Shown: positions 36,301-45,828, numbered from the stretch's first letter. The stretch: 64,000 nucleotides of DNA from Clostridium fungisolvens (GCF_014193895.1 NZ_BLZR01000001.1:1364001-1428000), one strand, 5' to 3'. A program made the numbers and translations. Notes: generated by a model from the letters alone, not told the origin.

Positions 36301-37134
36301 ATGAATATAACTATAGTGGGGCTAGGTGTTATAGGCGGTTCTTTTGCAAAGGCTTTAAAGCCGTTTGAGGAACATGAAGTATATGGTATAGATAGTGATA
36401 TATCTACATTAAATAAGGCTGAAAACCTTGGTATAATAAAAAAAGGATATTTAGAAGGGAAAGAACCTTTAGAAATATCTGATTTAGTTATTTTATGTAT
36501 ATATCCAATGTCTGTACTAAAATTTATCGAAAGCAATAAGCAGTATTTTAAAAAGGGAGCAATCATTACTGATGCTACTGGAGTTAAAGGAATAATGGTA
36601 GATGATATACTAGACTCTGTTGGAGAGAATGTAGATTTTGTATTTGGTCATCCCATGGCAGGGAGAGAGAAAAGGGGAATTGATTTTGCATCAGCAGAGG
36701 TGTTTAAAGGGGCTAATTATATATTAACACCTCACCATAATAATAAAGCTGAGAATCTTAAAATTGTTGAAGACTTAGTTTATTCTATAGGATTTTCTAA
36801 CGTAAAGAAAGTAAATCCTTATGAACATGATAAGATAGTTGCATATACTTCTCAGCTTCCGCACGCTATGGCAGTAGCATTAGTAAACAGTGATGATGAT
36901 AAATATCCAACTGGTGAACTTATTGGTGATAGTTACAGAGATCTTACTAGGATAGCTAATATAAATGAAGAATTATGGAGTGAACTTTTTTTATCAAATA
37001 GAGAGAATTTAATAAGCACCATTGAAGTTTTTCAAGTAAAACTTGAGGATATAAAAAAATCCTTGGTCAATAATGATAAAGAGAAACTTATAGAAATATT
37101 TAAAGAATCTTCAAGGAGAAGAGAAAAACTTTAG
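36301..37134 (+). CDS. tyrA: Prephenate dehydrogenase
   Basis: 277 residues. N-terminal NAD-binding motif ITIVGLGVIGGSFAKAL; FGHPMAGREKRG with the catalytic His region; C-terminal helical dimer domain with SQLPHAMAVAL. No ACT or chorismate mutase domain. GGGGG lies 6 nt before ATG 36301; ATG 36295 overlaps that site and is less likely. Leads to tyrosine. Confidence 0.95.
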   Translation: MNITIVGLGVIGGSFAKALKPFEEHEVYGIDSDISTLNKAENLGIIKKGYLEGKEPLEISDLVILCIYPMSVLKFIESNKQYFKKGAIITDATGVKGIMVDDILDSVGENVDFVFGHPMAGREKRGIDFASAEVFKGANYILTPHHNNKAENLKIVEDLVYSIGFSNVKKVNPYEHDKIVAYTSQLPHAMAVALVNSDDDKYPTGELIGDSYRDLTRIANINEELWSELFLSNRENLISTIEVFQVKLEDIKKSLVNNDKEKLIEIFKESSRRREKL

Positions 37135-37148
37135 AATGGTGGTGTAAT

Positions 37149-38414
37149 ATGCGTAAGTTCCTAGTGATATTAACAATTATACTTGTTATCTTAATAGCTT
37201 TTATAGGCGGATACTATGTTGGTGGAGGAAAATTGTATTTAGATAAGTTTTTCTCGAGAAATAATCCAACTGATATAAATAATGGATCTAGTGATAATGG
37301 TTCAAATATCAATAAACCTATAGAGGAAAAAGATCCTATTAAGGAAAAATTAAAATCTTTAACCTTGGATGAAAAAATAGGTCAGCTTACAATTGTAGGT
37401 ATTGAAGGTACTGAGATAAATGATAATACTAAGGAACTTATACAAAATTACCATGTTGGCGGAGTAATCTTTTTTAAAGAAAATATAAGTAGTAAAAACC
37501 AAGCATTGACTTTGGGTCAATCATTAAAAAATATAAATGGAACAGGTATACCTCTATTCTTAGGAGTAGACGAAGAAGGTGGCAGGGTTTCAAGAATGCC
37601 TGCTGAATACAAAAAGCTCCCTAGTAGTGGAACTATAGGTAAAAAGAATAATGAGGAACTGTCAAAAAAAGTTGGGGGAATTTTAGGAGAAGAAGTTAGT
37701 TCAGTAGGATTTAATCTGGATTTTGCACCAGTATTAGATATAAATAGTAACCCTAAAAACCCTATTATAGGTGATAGATCTTTTGGAAATAATTCTGAGT
37801 TAGTGTCAAAACTCGGAGTTGCTACAATGAAAGGAATTCAGTCTAAAAACATAATATCAGCAGTTAAGCACTTTCCAGGTCATGGAGACACTTCAGTGGA
37901 TTCTCACAAAGGGCTACCAACAGTAAATAATGATATAAATAGATTGAGAAGTTTTGAACTTATACCTTTTAAAGAAGCAATAGATAATGGAGCTGACATG
38001 GTTATGGTTGCACATATCTTATTGCCAAACATTGATAAGACATATCCAGCATCTCTCTCAAAAGTAGTAATATCAGATTTACTTAGAAAAGAACTTGGAT
38101 TTAATGGAGTTATAATAACTGATGACATGACCATGGGAGCAATAACATTAAACTATGATATAAATAAAGCTGCGGTAACCTCTCTAAAAGCCGGAAGCGA
38201 CATAGTCCTTGTGTGCCATGATTACAATAAAGAAAAAACTGTTATTGAATCAATAAAGACTGCAGTTAATAATAAAGAAATAACAGAACAGCAAATTGAT
38301 GAAAAGGTATATAGGATATTAAAGCTAAAGGATAAGTATAAAATAGGCGAAGAAAAGCAAGAGCAGTATAACATACAAGATATAAATAATAAGATTATAT
38401 CGGTTTTGAAATAA
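37149..38414 (+). CDS. nagZ: Membrane-anchored beta-N-acetylhexosaminidase, GH3 family
   Basis: 421 residues. An N-terminal hydrophobic anchor (about 4-25) and an Asn/Ser/Gly-rich linker (38-56) come before a GH3 catalytic domain with GVDEEGGRVSRMP, a KHFPGHGDTSVDSHKGLP loop (acid/base His region) and TDDMTMGA (nucleophile Asp). Acts on peptidoglycan-derived GlcNAc-MurNAc outside the cell. It lies 14 nt after tyrA and may be cotranscribed with it, though unrelated in pathway. Confidence 0.92.
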   Translation: MRKFLVILTIILVILIAFIGGYYVGGGKLYLDKFFSRNNPTDINNGSSDNGSNINKPIEEKDPIKEKLKSLTLDEKIGQLTIVGIEGTEINDNTKELIQNYHVGGVIFFKENISSKNQALTLGQSLKNINGTGIPLFLGVDEEGGRVSRMPAEYKKLPSSGTIGKKNNEELSKKVGGILGEEVSSVGFNLDFAPVLDINSNPKNPIIGDRSFGNNSELVSKLGVATMKGIQSKNIISAVKHFPGHGDTSVDSHKGLPTVNNDINRLRSFELIPFKEAIDNGADMVMVAHILLPNIDKTYPASLSKVVISDLLRKELGFNGVIITDDMTMGAITLNYDINKAAVTSLKAGSDIVLVCHDYNKEKTVIESIKTAVNNKEITEQQIDEKVYRILKLKDKYKIGEEKQEQYNIQDINNKIISVLK

Positions 38415-38423
38415 GTATAATAT

Positions 38424-38460
38424 GAAAAATAGCCTTTGAGGAATTCAAAGGCTATTTTTC
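38424..38460. terminator. Bidirectional terminator between nagZ and the VOC gene
   Basis: Perfect palindrome GAAAAATAGCCTTTGA / TCAAAGGCTATTTTTC with loop GGAAT. Overlaps the last codons of the minus-strand gene. Confidence 0.93.
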
Positions 38461-38838
38461 ATATATTTCTAATGGAAGATTGTCTGGATCTTCGAAGAAA
38501 GTAAAACGTTTGTTAGTGAATTCATCAATTCTTATAGGTTCTGTAACTACACCTTTCTCCTTTAATTCAAGAACTGCCTCGTCGATATTATCTACCTCGA
38601 AAGATAGATGTCTCAAGCCTCTTGCTTCAGGATAACTAGGTCTTGGTGGACAATTTGGAAAAGAAAAAAGCTCGATTTGGTATACTCCATTGACATTGAG
38701 ATCAAGCTTATATGAATCTCTTTCTTTTCTATACACTTCTCTTTCTATAGTAAATCCAAGCTTATTAACATAAAAATCTTTAGATTTTTCATAGTCTGAG
38801 CAGATTATTGCTATATGATGAACAGAATTAATTTTCAT
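38452..38838 (-). CDS. VOC-family glyoxalase-like metalloprotein (YaeR/SMU1112c type)
   Basis: 128 residues, two beta-alpha-beta-beta-beta modules. Candidate metal ligands sit at H8, E56, H77 and E124, spaced as in the YaeR/GloA2 group. Family members resemble glyoxalase I, but substrate is not established. GGAGT lies about 10 nt upstream of the start. Its 3' end overlaps the shared terminator stem. Confidence 0.88.
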   Translation of the reverse strand: MKINSVHHIAIICSDYEKSKDFYVNKLGFTIEREVYRKERDSYKLDLNVNGVYQIELFSFPNCPPRPSYPEARGLRHLSFEVDNIDEAVLELKEKGVVTEPIRIDEFTNKRFTFFEDPDNLPLEIYEK

Positions 38839-38910
38839 AATATCTAGGACTCCTTTAATGATGTTTTTTTACCTCAATATATTATATAACAAATCAATGT
38901 AAATACAAAA

Positions 38911-39010
38911 TAAAGGTGAAGCTCTTAATCCAAAATCTATTTTTAAAACTCCTTATGGCTCTCAGAGGGAAATCTGGAAATATAAATTTAAGTAGAAGTA
39001 GTTTATCTAT
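38911..39010. repeat. Degenerate palindromic element, GATGAAACACTTC subfamily
   Basis: GGTGAAGCTCTTAATCC ... GTAGAAGTAGTTTATC aligns with the 99-bp unit at 17849, with the inner arms TTTTTAAAACTCC and GGGAAATCTGGAAATAT partly preserved. Clearly decayed. Confidence 0.6.
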
Positions 39011-39165
39011 TTAGATGAATAGATAATTGTAGGTGCTATAAAAAGTTAAAGCGGGTGCCTTTGTATTTATAAACATAAGGTTATAATGTTTATAAAATGA
39101 TAAATTTAATTAAATTATGTTGATAAAATATGCTGAGATGCATATAATAGTATTGAGGTGATAAT

Positions 39166-39930
39166 ATGGAAAAGGATTACTTGTTTGATTATGAATTGGA
39201 AGAAATAGAGAAAGGATATTTTTATGACGATAGAAAAAAGCACTTTAAATGCTTGATTTGTGGAGATATCTTTGAAAAAGGAAGAATCTATAAGATTAAT
39301 GAAGAATTCTATGAGGCAGAAAAATGCTGTGAGATGCATATTGAAGAAGCACATGGTGATATGTTTGATTTTCTTATAGAAAGAAACAAGAAGATAACAG
39401 GGTTAAGTGAGAATATGAGAGATTTTATAAAGCTTACTTATCAAGGGCTAAGTGATAAAGAAATCGGAGCAAGTATGGGGTTATCTTTATCTACAGTTAG
39501 GAGTTATAGATTTAAATTAAAAGAAAAAGAACTTCAAGCAAAGTCTCTTCTTGCAATCTTGGACCTTGTGAAGAATAATTCAAAGGAGGATGAAGAAATG
39601 GATGGTTCTAAACTTGTTAATGCACATCTTTCAGCAACTACTTTAGATGAAAGATATAATATAAGTGAACAAGAGAGAAATGATATAAGAAAAAATTATT
39701 TTGATGAAAACGGTGCTTTAAAGGTTTTTCCTTCTAAAGAGAAGAAAAAGCTAGCAATACTTTCTGAGATAATAACTAATTTTTCAAGAGATAAGAAATA
39801 TACAGAAAAAGAAGTTAATAGAGTACTAATGAGAATATTTGATGATTATGCAACACTTAGAAGATACCTTATAGAATATGGTTTCTTTGATAGAACAAAG
39901 GATTGTAGCTATTACTGGATTAAAGAATAA
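39166..39930 (+). CDS. DUF2087-containing transcriptional regulator with LuxR-like HTH
   Basis: 254 residues. The N-terminal part has a CLIC pair, then CCEMHIEEAH, suggesting a metal-binding knuckle (about 26-60). A LuxR-type helix-turn-helix lies at about 78-125 (LTYQGLSDKEIGASMGLSLS followed by TVRSYRFKL). The C-terminal DUF2087 domain spans about 180-252 (FPSKEKKKLAILSEIITNF ... YLIEYGFFDRTKDCSYYW). The domain pairing suggests a sensor-regulator; the ligand is unknown. Preceded by GAGGTGATAAT. Confidence 0.85.
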   Translation: MEKDYLFDYELEEIEKGYFYDDRKKHFKCLICGDIFEKGRIYKINEEFYEAEKCCEMHIEEAHGDMFDFLIERNKKITGLSENMRDFIKLTYQGLSDKEIGASMGLSLSTVRSYRFKLKEKELQAKSLLAILDLVKNNSKEDEEMDGSKLVNAHLSATTLDERYNISEQERNDIRKNYFDENGALKVFPSKEKKKLAILSEIITNFSRDKKYTEKEVNRVLMRIFDDYATLRRYLIEYGFFDRTKDCSYYWIKE

Positions 39931-40008
39931 GGTTGTATTTAAATACTGTGGTGTAACTAAGGTTTCACCACATCTGACATTTCAAAGAAAGTAACAAAGA
40001 ATTAATAC

Positions 40009-40050
40009 TAAAAAGCACTGCAATAATTTTAATTATCGCAGTGCTTTTTT
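40009..40050. terminator. Terminator between the DUF2087 gene and the aminopeptidase gene
   Basis: AAAAAGCACTGC / GCAGTGCTTTTTT stem, with A and T tracts on both sides for convergent genes. A smaller hairpin GTGGTG / CACCAC lies at about 39949-39973. Confidence 0.88.
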
Positions 40051-40055
40051 ACAGT

Positions 40056-40147
40056 AAATGAAAATATAAAATTTTTATGCTGATTAAACCTAGTTATTTC
40101 AACGCATTCAGAAGCTATTTATGGCGATACAGTAAAAAATAAAATCA
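40056..40147. repeat. Partial copy of the structured repeat (5' module only)
   Basis: AATATAAAATTTTTATGCTG, AAACCTAGTTATTTCAACGC and GATACAGTAAAAAATAAAAT match the 5' modules at 58545 and 49290. The core hairpin is missing. Confidence 0.6.
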
Positions 40148-40148
40148 A

Positions 40149-41378
40149 TTAAAAAGCCCAGTTGCCATTCTTAAACACTTGAATTTCTTCACCTTCGTGA
40201 GTAGTTCCAACTATTTCAAGATCTTCAGTTCCGACCATAAAGTCTATATGAGTTATAGACTGATTAGCACCTTTCTTTTCTAGATCTTCTTCACTAAGGT
40301 TTTCTCCATCTTTTATGCATATAGGATATGAAGCTCCGATTGCAAGGTGGCAGGATGCATTTTCATCATATAAAGTGTTAAAGAATATTATACCTGAATT
40401 AGATATTGGTGAATCAAAAGGTACAAGAGCAACCTCTCCTAAGTAGTGAGAACCTTCATCTGTTTCAACTATATTCTTTAAAGTGTCATAACCTTTTTCG
40501 GCAGTGAAATCAACGATTCTTCCATCCTTGAAGGTAATAGAGAAGTCATCTATTAGATTTCCGCCATAGTTAAGAGGTTTTGAACTATATACTATACCAT
40601 TTACTCCTGTTTTCTTTGGAAGAGTGAATACTTCCTCAGTAGGCATATTTGCTATAAATTCAACACCATCAGCAGTGTAGTCAGCGCCTCCAGCCCAGAT
40701 ATGACCTTCTGGAAGCTCAATTGTTAAATCAGTACCTTTTTCATTTTTATAATGTAGAGATTTAAAGTTTTTAGAGTTAAGGAAATTCATTTTTTCACTT
40801 AGGGTATTTTTATGAATATCCCAAGCTGCTACTGGATCTTCACTATCAACTCTAACTACTTTAAAGATTTCATTCCATAATAGTTCAACAGCTTCTTCAG
40901 GTGTGCTGTTTGGGAACACCTTAGTAGCCCAGCCTGTAGTTGGAATTGAAACCACAGCCCAAGAGTTTTTATTGCTCATGAGTCTTTCACTAAATTCCTT
41001 TAAAGCTAATTGAGAAGTTTTTTGAAATCTTGCAATTCTTTTAGGATCAACATCTTTTAAAAGTTCAGGATCTGCAGCTGATATACTTAAAAAAGCAGCT
41101 CCTTCTTTTGCTGATGAAAGTCTAGAATCAACCATCCACTTTGGAATCGTATCGAATACTTCTTCAGGAGCCTTTAAATATTTGATCTTTGTACAGATTT
41201 CATCATTCCATTGAACGATAACGTCCTTAGCACCAGCTTCGTAAGCAACTTCTGTAGCTAATCTAGTAAAAGGAGCACACTCAATTGGAGAAGTAATAAC
41301 TAAAAGCTGTCCCTTTTGTATGTTAACACCAGTTTTTACTGCAAGCTCAGCGTATTTTCTTAAAAAATCTTCTTTCAT
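40149..41378 (-). CDS. M29-family aminopeptidase (AmpS/PepS-like)
   Basis: 409 residues. The family pattern includes LATEVAYEAGAKDVIVQW near the N-terminus, FIANMPTEEVFTLP, DDFSITFKDGRI, and the metal-binding region LYDENASCHLAIG with THIDFMVGTED. Removes N-terminal residues from peptides in the cytoplasm using two metal ions. GAGAGGTG lies upstream of the ATG at 41378. Monocistronic. Confidence 0.93.
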   Translation of the reverse strand: MKEDFLRKYAELAVKTGVNIQKGQLLVITSPIECAPFTRLATEVAYEAGAKDVIVQWNDEICTKIKYLKAPEEVFDTIPKWMVDSRLSSAKEGAAFLSISAADPELLKDVDPKRIARFQKTSQLALKEFSERLMSNKNSWAVVSIPTTGWATKVFPNSTPEEAVELLWNEIFKVVRVDSEDPVAAWDIHKNTLSEKMNFLNSKNFKSLHYKNEKGTDLTIELPEGHIWAGGADYTADGVEFIANMPTEEVFTLPKKTGVNGIVYSSKPLNYGGNLIDDFSITFKDGRIVDFTAEKGYDTLKNIVETDEGSHYLGEVALVPFDSPISNSGIIFFNTLYDENASCHLAIGASYPICIKDGENLSEEDLEKKGANQSITHIDFMVGTEDLEIVGTTHEGEEIQVFKNGNWAF

Positions 41379-41461
41379 TTTGACACCTCTCTTGTAAAAA
41401 ATTCTTTATATAGAATTTTACCAAATCATAGCAATAATTAAAATGTTTTTTTATTCTTTAC

Positions 41462-41634
41462 AAATTTATACCTCAATTATATCTGTAAATAATTATGCAA
41501 ACAGACTTAAGACATAATATAAGTTAAAGAATAAAAAAGAATAATGTATCGTCTGCCAAAATTTCTTCACATACGTTCAAGAAAGGCAGATGCGCAAAAA
41601 ATAACCGAAGAAAGTCGCTTCAGCGATTTTTTAC
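41462..41634. repeat. Dispersed structured repeat, copy B2
   Basis: The 5' 80 nt match copy B1 (for example AAGACATAATATAAGTTAAA). Core stem CTGCC (41553-41557) / GGCAG (41585-41589), inner stem TTTCTT/AAGAAA where B1 has TTTCC/GGAAA, and tail AAAGTCGC-TTCA-GCGATTTTTT, a terminator-like hairpin. Lies in a 615-nt gap (41379-41994) that otherwise holds only a repeat fragment and the polA promoter region. Confidence 0.75.
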
Positions 41635-41708
41635 CATATAAAGCAGCTAAAGATGAATTAATTTAATTTTTATGAGAAAAATCAATATATATGGTTTTAT
41701 TTGACCTT

Positions 41709-41735
41709 ATATGGATGTACCGCTTCATTATAACC
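41709..41735. repeat. Left-end fragment of a TAGATGTACC element
   Basis: TATATGGATGTACCGCTTCATTA matches the left end of the elements at 22500 and 29189. No right end is found nearby. Confidence 0.5.
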
Positions 41736-41994
41736 ACAATTTATGGGCATTTACTTTAAAATGCTTACTTATTGGTTATACATGGTTGGAAAGAAATACT
41801 GTTTATATTATAATGTATAAAGAGATAAAGAACTTACATTTTGTTAATTATTTTGTAAGAATATACTTATAGCTTTTAGTCAATAAAATTATTATAGGAA
41901 TTATGAGTATTATATATACATTTAAAAATATAAGGTGAGAAAATTTCTACCATAGTTTTGTACTTTTAAAAGAAGAATTTGGAGGATTAATTTT

Positions 41995-44601
41995 ATGAAA
42001 CGTTTATTGATATTGGACGGTAATAGTTTACTTAATAGAGCATTTTATGCAATTCCTCTTTTATCTACAAATGAAGGCATATATACAAATGCAGTTTATG
42101 GATTTACAAATATGCTTATTAAGATGAGAGAAGATTTTAAACCAGACTACATAGTATCTACTTTTGATAGGAAGGCACCGACCTTTAGACATGTAGAATA
42201 CCAAGATTATAAGGCTGGAAGAAAGAAAATGCCTCCAGAGCTTGCAGCACAGTTTCCGATAGTTAAAGAAATGCTTAACCTATTTAGCATAAGTATTTAT
42301 GAAATGGATGGTTATGAAGCAGATGATTTAATCGGAAGTTTGGCTAAGTTTGCAGAAAAGAATGAGATAGAAGTTTATATAGTAACTGGAGATAAAGATG
42401 CTCTTCAGCTTGCGTCAGATAATATAAATGTAGTAATAACTAAAAAGGGAATTACTGAGAGAGAAATATACACAAGAACTAGAATGATAGAAGAGATGGG
42501 GGTTACTCCAACTCAGTTTATTGATGTTAAGGGCCTTATGGGAGATCAGTCAGATAATATACCAGGTGTTCCAGGTATAGGTGAAAAGACTGCATTTAAG
42601 CTTATCCAAACCTACGGTAGTGTTGAGAGTGTATTAGAAAATGTAGAAGAGATAAGTGGTAAAAAGGTTAAAGAAAACCTAATACAGTACAGTGAACAGG
42701 CAATATTCTCAAAGAGATTGGCTACTATAAATACTGAAGTTCCAATCGAATTTGATTTAGATGAGATAAGATCTAATGAAAACTATGATAAAGAAGGTCT
42801 TAGAAAGTTATTCTTTAAACTACAAATGAAAACTCTGCTTGATAAGTTGCCAGAAGCTGCAATTGAAGACGGAGATTCGGTAGATACAGATATCGAATTT
42901 GAGAGCATAACTAATAATGATCAGTTAAAGTTGGCTTTAGAAGCTTTAGAGAAAGAAGTTTACTTCACTTTTAATTTAGATGGAATAAGTAAGTATTCGT
43001 TGATTAACATAAAGAGCATATTTATATCAGATGGAAACAAAAATTATGAGATAGTTTTTGAAGGTATTAATAATGAAGAGGGAATAAGCATTATAAGAAA
43101 ATTCTTTGAAGATGATAATGTTAAGAAAATAAGCCATGACGTAAAGAATTTCTTAACTGCTCTTAGAAAGCTAGATATAGAAATGAAGGGGCTTGTATTT
43201 GATACTGCCCTAGCTGCTTACTTAATTGATTCATCAAAAGGTACTTATCCACTTTTAACTTTAGTGAATGAGTATGTAGGAGAAGACCCTAAAGGTGATG
43301 ATACTGTAATGAATATGAAGCTATGTTTTCATATGAAAAAGCTATATTCATATCTTAAGACTAAAATTGAAGAAGCAGGCATGGAAAAATTATTATATGA
43401 AGTTGAGCTTCCATTAACCTTAGTACTTTCTTCTATGGAAGAGTATGGTTTTAAGGTTAACTCTAAAATACTAGATGAACTATCAGTGAAGTTTAAAAAT
43501 GAAATAGAAGAAAGTCAAAAGACTATATATGAACTTGCAGATGAAGAATTTAATATAAATTCACCTAAGCAATTAGGAAAGATTTTATTTGAAAAGCTTG
43601 ATTTACCAGTGGTTAAAAAGACTAAGACTGGATATTCAACAAACGCAGAGGTGCTAGAAAAGTTATCCGATAAACACCCTATAATAGATAAGATAACTTA
43701 CTTTAGACAGTTAACAAAGATATACTCAACATATATAGAAGGTTTAAAGGCAGTTATTGATGAGGATGGATGTATACATTCTAACTTTAATCAAACCGTA
43801 ACTACAACTGGAAGACTTTCATCCACAGAACCTAATCTTCAAAATATACCTATAAAATATGAGATGGGTAGAGAGATTAGAAAAGTATTTATTCCTAGAG
43901 AAAAAGATGATGTGATACTTTCAGCCGATTATTCTCAAATTGAACTTAGAGTTTTAGCTCATATTGCAAATGATGAGAATATGATCGATGCCTTCAAACA
44001 TGATATAGATATTCATACAAAAACAGCTTCGGAAGTATTTAAAACTCCGTTAGATGAAGTTACAAAACTAATGAGGAGCAGAGCTAAGGCTGTTAATTTT
44101 GGAATAGTGTACGGTATAAGTGATTTTAGTCTTTCACAAGATCTCCATATAACAAAAAAAGAAGCTAAAGAATATATGGATATATACTTTGAAAGATATC
44201 CAAAGATCAGAGAGTTTATGGATAACATAGTTAAAGAAGCAGGAAAAGATGGATATGTTACAACTATATTAAATAGAAGAAGGTTTATACCTGAGATAAC
44301 TGCTTCTAACAAGATAGTAAAATCCTTAGGTGAGAGATTGGCTATGAATGCACCTATTCAAGGAAGTGCTGCAGATATAATAAAGATGGCTATGGTAAGT
44401 GTATATAATACATTAAAAGAGAAAAAGATGAAAAGTAAATTAATACTTCAGGTACACGACGAACTTATTATAAACGTAGTGCCAGAAGAGCTAGAGCAAA
44501 TAAAAACAATTATTAAAGAAGAGATGGAAAGTGCAGTAAGTCTTAATGTTCCACTTGAAGTTGATATTAATATAGGTGAAAGTTGGTATGATGCTAAATA
44601 A
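41995..44601 (+). CDS. polA: DNA polymerase I
   Basis: 868 residues. 5' nuclease domain (about 1-290: LILDGNSLLNRAFYA, YEADDLIG, TGDKDALQL, SDNIPGVPGIGEKTA). The central 3'-5' exonuclease-like domain (about 300-470) lacks the acidic DxE motif (FTFNLDG where active enzymes have an acidic pair), so proofreading is probably lost, as in many Firmicutes. Polymerase domain (about 480-868) with DYSQIELRVLA, KAVNFGIVYG and QVHDELI. GGAGG precedes the start. First gene of polA-coaE-transglycosylase. Confidence 0.98.
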   Translation: MKRLLILDGNSLLNRAFYAIPLLSTNEGIYTNAVYGFTNMLIKMREDFKPDYIVSTFDRKAPTFRHVEYQDYKAGRKKMPPELAAQFPIVKEMLNLFSISIYEMDGYEADDLIGSLAKFAEKNEIEVYIVTGDKDALQLASDNINVVITKKGITEREIYTRTRMIEEMGVTPTQFIDVKGLMGDQSDNIPGVPGIGEKTAFKLIQTYGSVESVLENVEEISGKKVKENLIQYSEQAIFSKRLATINTEVPIEFDLDEIRSNENYDKEGLRKLFFKLQMKTLLDKLPEAAIEDGDSVDTDIEFESITNNDQLKLALEALEKEVYFTFNLDGISKYSLINIKSIFISDGNKNYEIVFEGINNEEGISIIRKFFEDDNVKKISHDVKNFLTALRKLDIEMKGLVFDTALAAYLIDSSKGTYPLLTLVNEYVGEDPKGDDTVMNMKLCFHMKKLYSYLKTKIEEAGMEKLLYEVELPLTLVLSSMEEYGFKVNSKILDELSVKFKNEIEESQKTIYELADEEFNINSPKQLGKILFEKLDLPVVKKTKTGYSTNAEVLEKLSDKHPIIDKITYFRQLTKIYSTYIEGLKAVIDEDGCIHSNFNQTVTTTGRLSSTEPNLQNIPIKYEMGREIRKVFIPREKDDVILSADYSQIELRVLAHIANDENMIDAFKHDIDIHTKTASEVFKTPLDEVTKLMRSRAKAVNFGIVYGISDFSLSQDLHITKKEAKEYMDIYFERYPKIREFMDNIVKEAGKDGYVTTILNRRRFIPEITASNKIVKSLGERLAMNAPIQGSAADIIKMAMVSVYNTLKEKKMKSKLILQVHDELIINVVPEELEQIKTIIKEEMESAVSLNVPLEVDINIGESWYDAK

Positions 44602-44612
44602 AGGAGGAAATT

Positions 44613-45212
44613 ATGATTAAGGTTGGGTTAACTGGGGGAATTGGTACTGGTAAGAGTACAGTTTCTAAGATACTTCTAGAATCAGGTTTTTGCATTATAG
44701 ATGCTGATCAAATTGCAAAGGATGTACTTTCAAAATATCCAGAAATACTTATAAAGGTAAGAGATGACTTTGGAGATGGATTTTTTGATTGGAGAGGTGA
44801 ATTTAGAAGGAAAGAGTTTGGCAATCATATATTCAGATTTCCTAAGCAAAGAATCAAATATGAAAATATAATAATGCCTTATATCATAAAAGAGATAAAT
44901 GATTCATTTGATGCATACAATAAGAAAGGTGCTGGAATTGTGATTTTAGATGCTCCAACATTAATCGAAAACAACATGCATGAAGAGATGGACTTTGTTA
45001 TATTAGTTTGGTCTGATAGTAACGCACAGCTTTCAAGATTAAAGCTTAGAGATAAATTGAGTCAGAGTGAAGCTTTGAATAGGATAAATGCACAATTACC
45101 TTTAGATAGAAAAAAGGAATATGCAAATTTTATAATAGATAATAGCACCAGCTTGATAAAGACTAAAGAACAAGTAGATGATATGATAGAAATATTAAAC
45201 CTTTATAAGTAA
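44613..45212 (+). CDS. coaE: Dephospho-CoA kinase
   Basis: 199 residues. P-loop GLTGGIGTGKST at the N-terminus, DADQIAKDV substrate motif, and a LID region with RLKLRD. Last step of coenzyme A synthesis. Eleven nt after polA with AAAGGAGG; polA-coaE linkage is common in Firmicutes. Confidence 0.96.
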   Translation: MIKVGLTGGIGTGKSTVSKILLESGFCIIDADQIAKDVLSKYPEILIKVRDDFGDGFFDWRGEFRRKEFGNHIFRFPKQRIKYENIIMPYIIKEINDSFDAYNKKGAGIVILDAPTLIENNMHEEMDFVILVWSDSNAQLSRLKLRDKLSQSEALNRINAQLPLDRKKEYANFIIDNSTSLIKTKEQVDDMIEILNLYK

Positions 45213-45276
45213 AATATAAGTGAATAGAATCAATTTTTGTGGTGATATTAAGCCCTAATATGTTTAGGAGAATGTT

Positions 45277-45819
45277 ATGAAATTAAGAAAATACATTGTA
45301 TTTTTTGTTGTTATAGCCATAATACTATTGGGCTTTAGATGGTGTGTTTATAATTTAATGTATCCATATAAATATAAAGATGTTATTAAGAAGTACAGTG
45401 TAGAATATAACTTGGATCCATTATTAGTATTGTCTGTTATAAAGGCAGAAAGTAATTTTAATACAAATGCACACTCATTTAAAGATGCACATGGACTTAT
45501 GCAAGTAACTGACAGTACAGCTAAGTGGGCTGCAAAAGAAATGAATATTACTTATTCTGATCCTTCACAGTTACTAGATCCTCAGTACAATATAAATATG
45601 GGGTCGTGGTATCTAAGAAATTTAAGAGATGAATTTCAGGATATGGATTTAGTAATTGCGGCTTACAATGGAGGACGTGGAAATGTAAATAAGTGGCTCA
45701 ATGATAGTAGATACTCAAATGATGGAAAGTCATTGAAATATATACCCTTTAAGGAAACAGATAAATACTTAAAGAAAGTTAAAGTAAATTATAATATTTA
45801 CAAATTTTTATATAATTAA
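45277..45819 (+). CDS. Lytic transglycosylase, SLT domain, membrane-anchored
   Basis: 180 residues. N-terminal hydrophobic anchor (about 6-28), then an SLT domain: LSVIKAESNFNTNAHS with the catalytic Glu, DAHGLMQV, NINMGSWYLRNL and AAYNGGRGNV. Cleaves peptidoglycan glycan strands by forming anhydro-MurNAc. AGGAG upstream; in the polA-coaE transcription unit. Confidence 0.93.
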   Translation: MKLRKYIVFFVVIAIILLGFRWCVYNLMYPYKYKDVIKKYSVEYNLDPLLVLSVIKAESNFNTNAHSFKDAHGLMQVTDSTAKWAAKEMNITYSDPSQLLDPQYNINMGSWYLRNLRDEFQDMDLVIAAYNGGRGNVNKWLNDSRYSNDGKSLKYIPFKETDKYLKKVKVNYNIYKFLYN

Positions 45820-45828
45820 TATTTAAAA

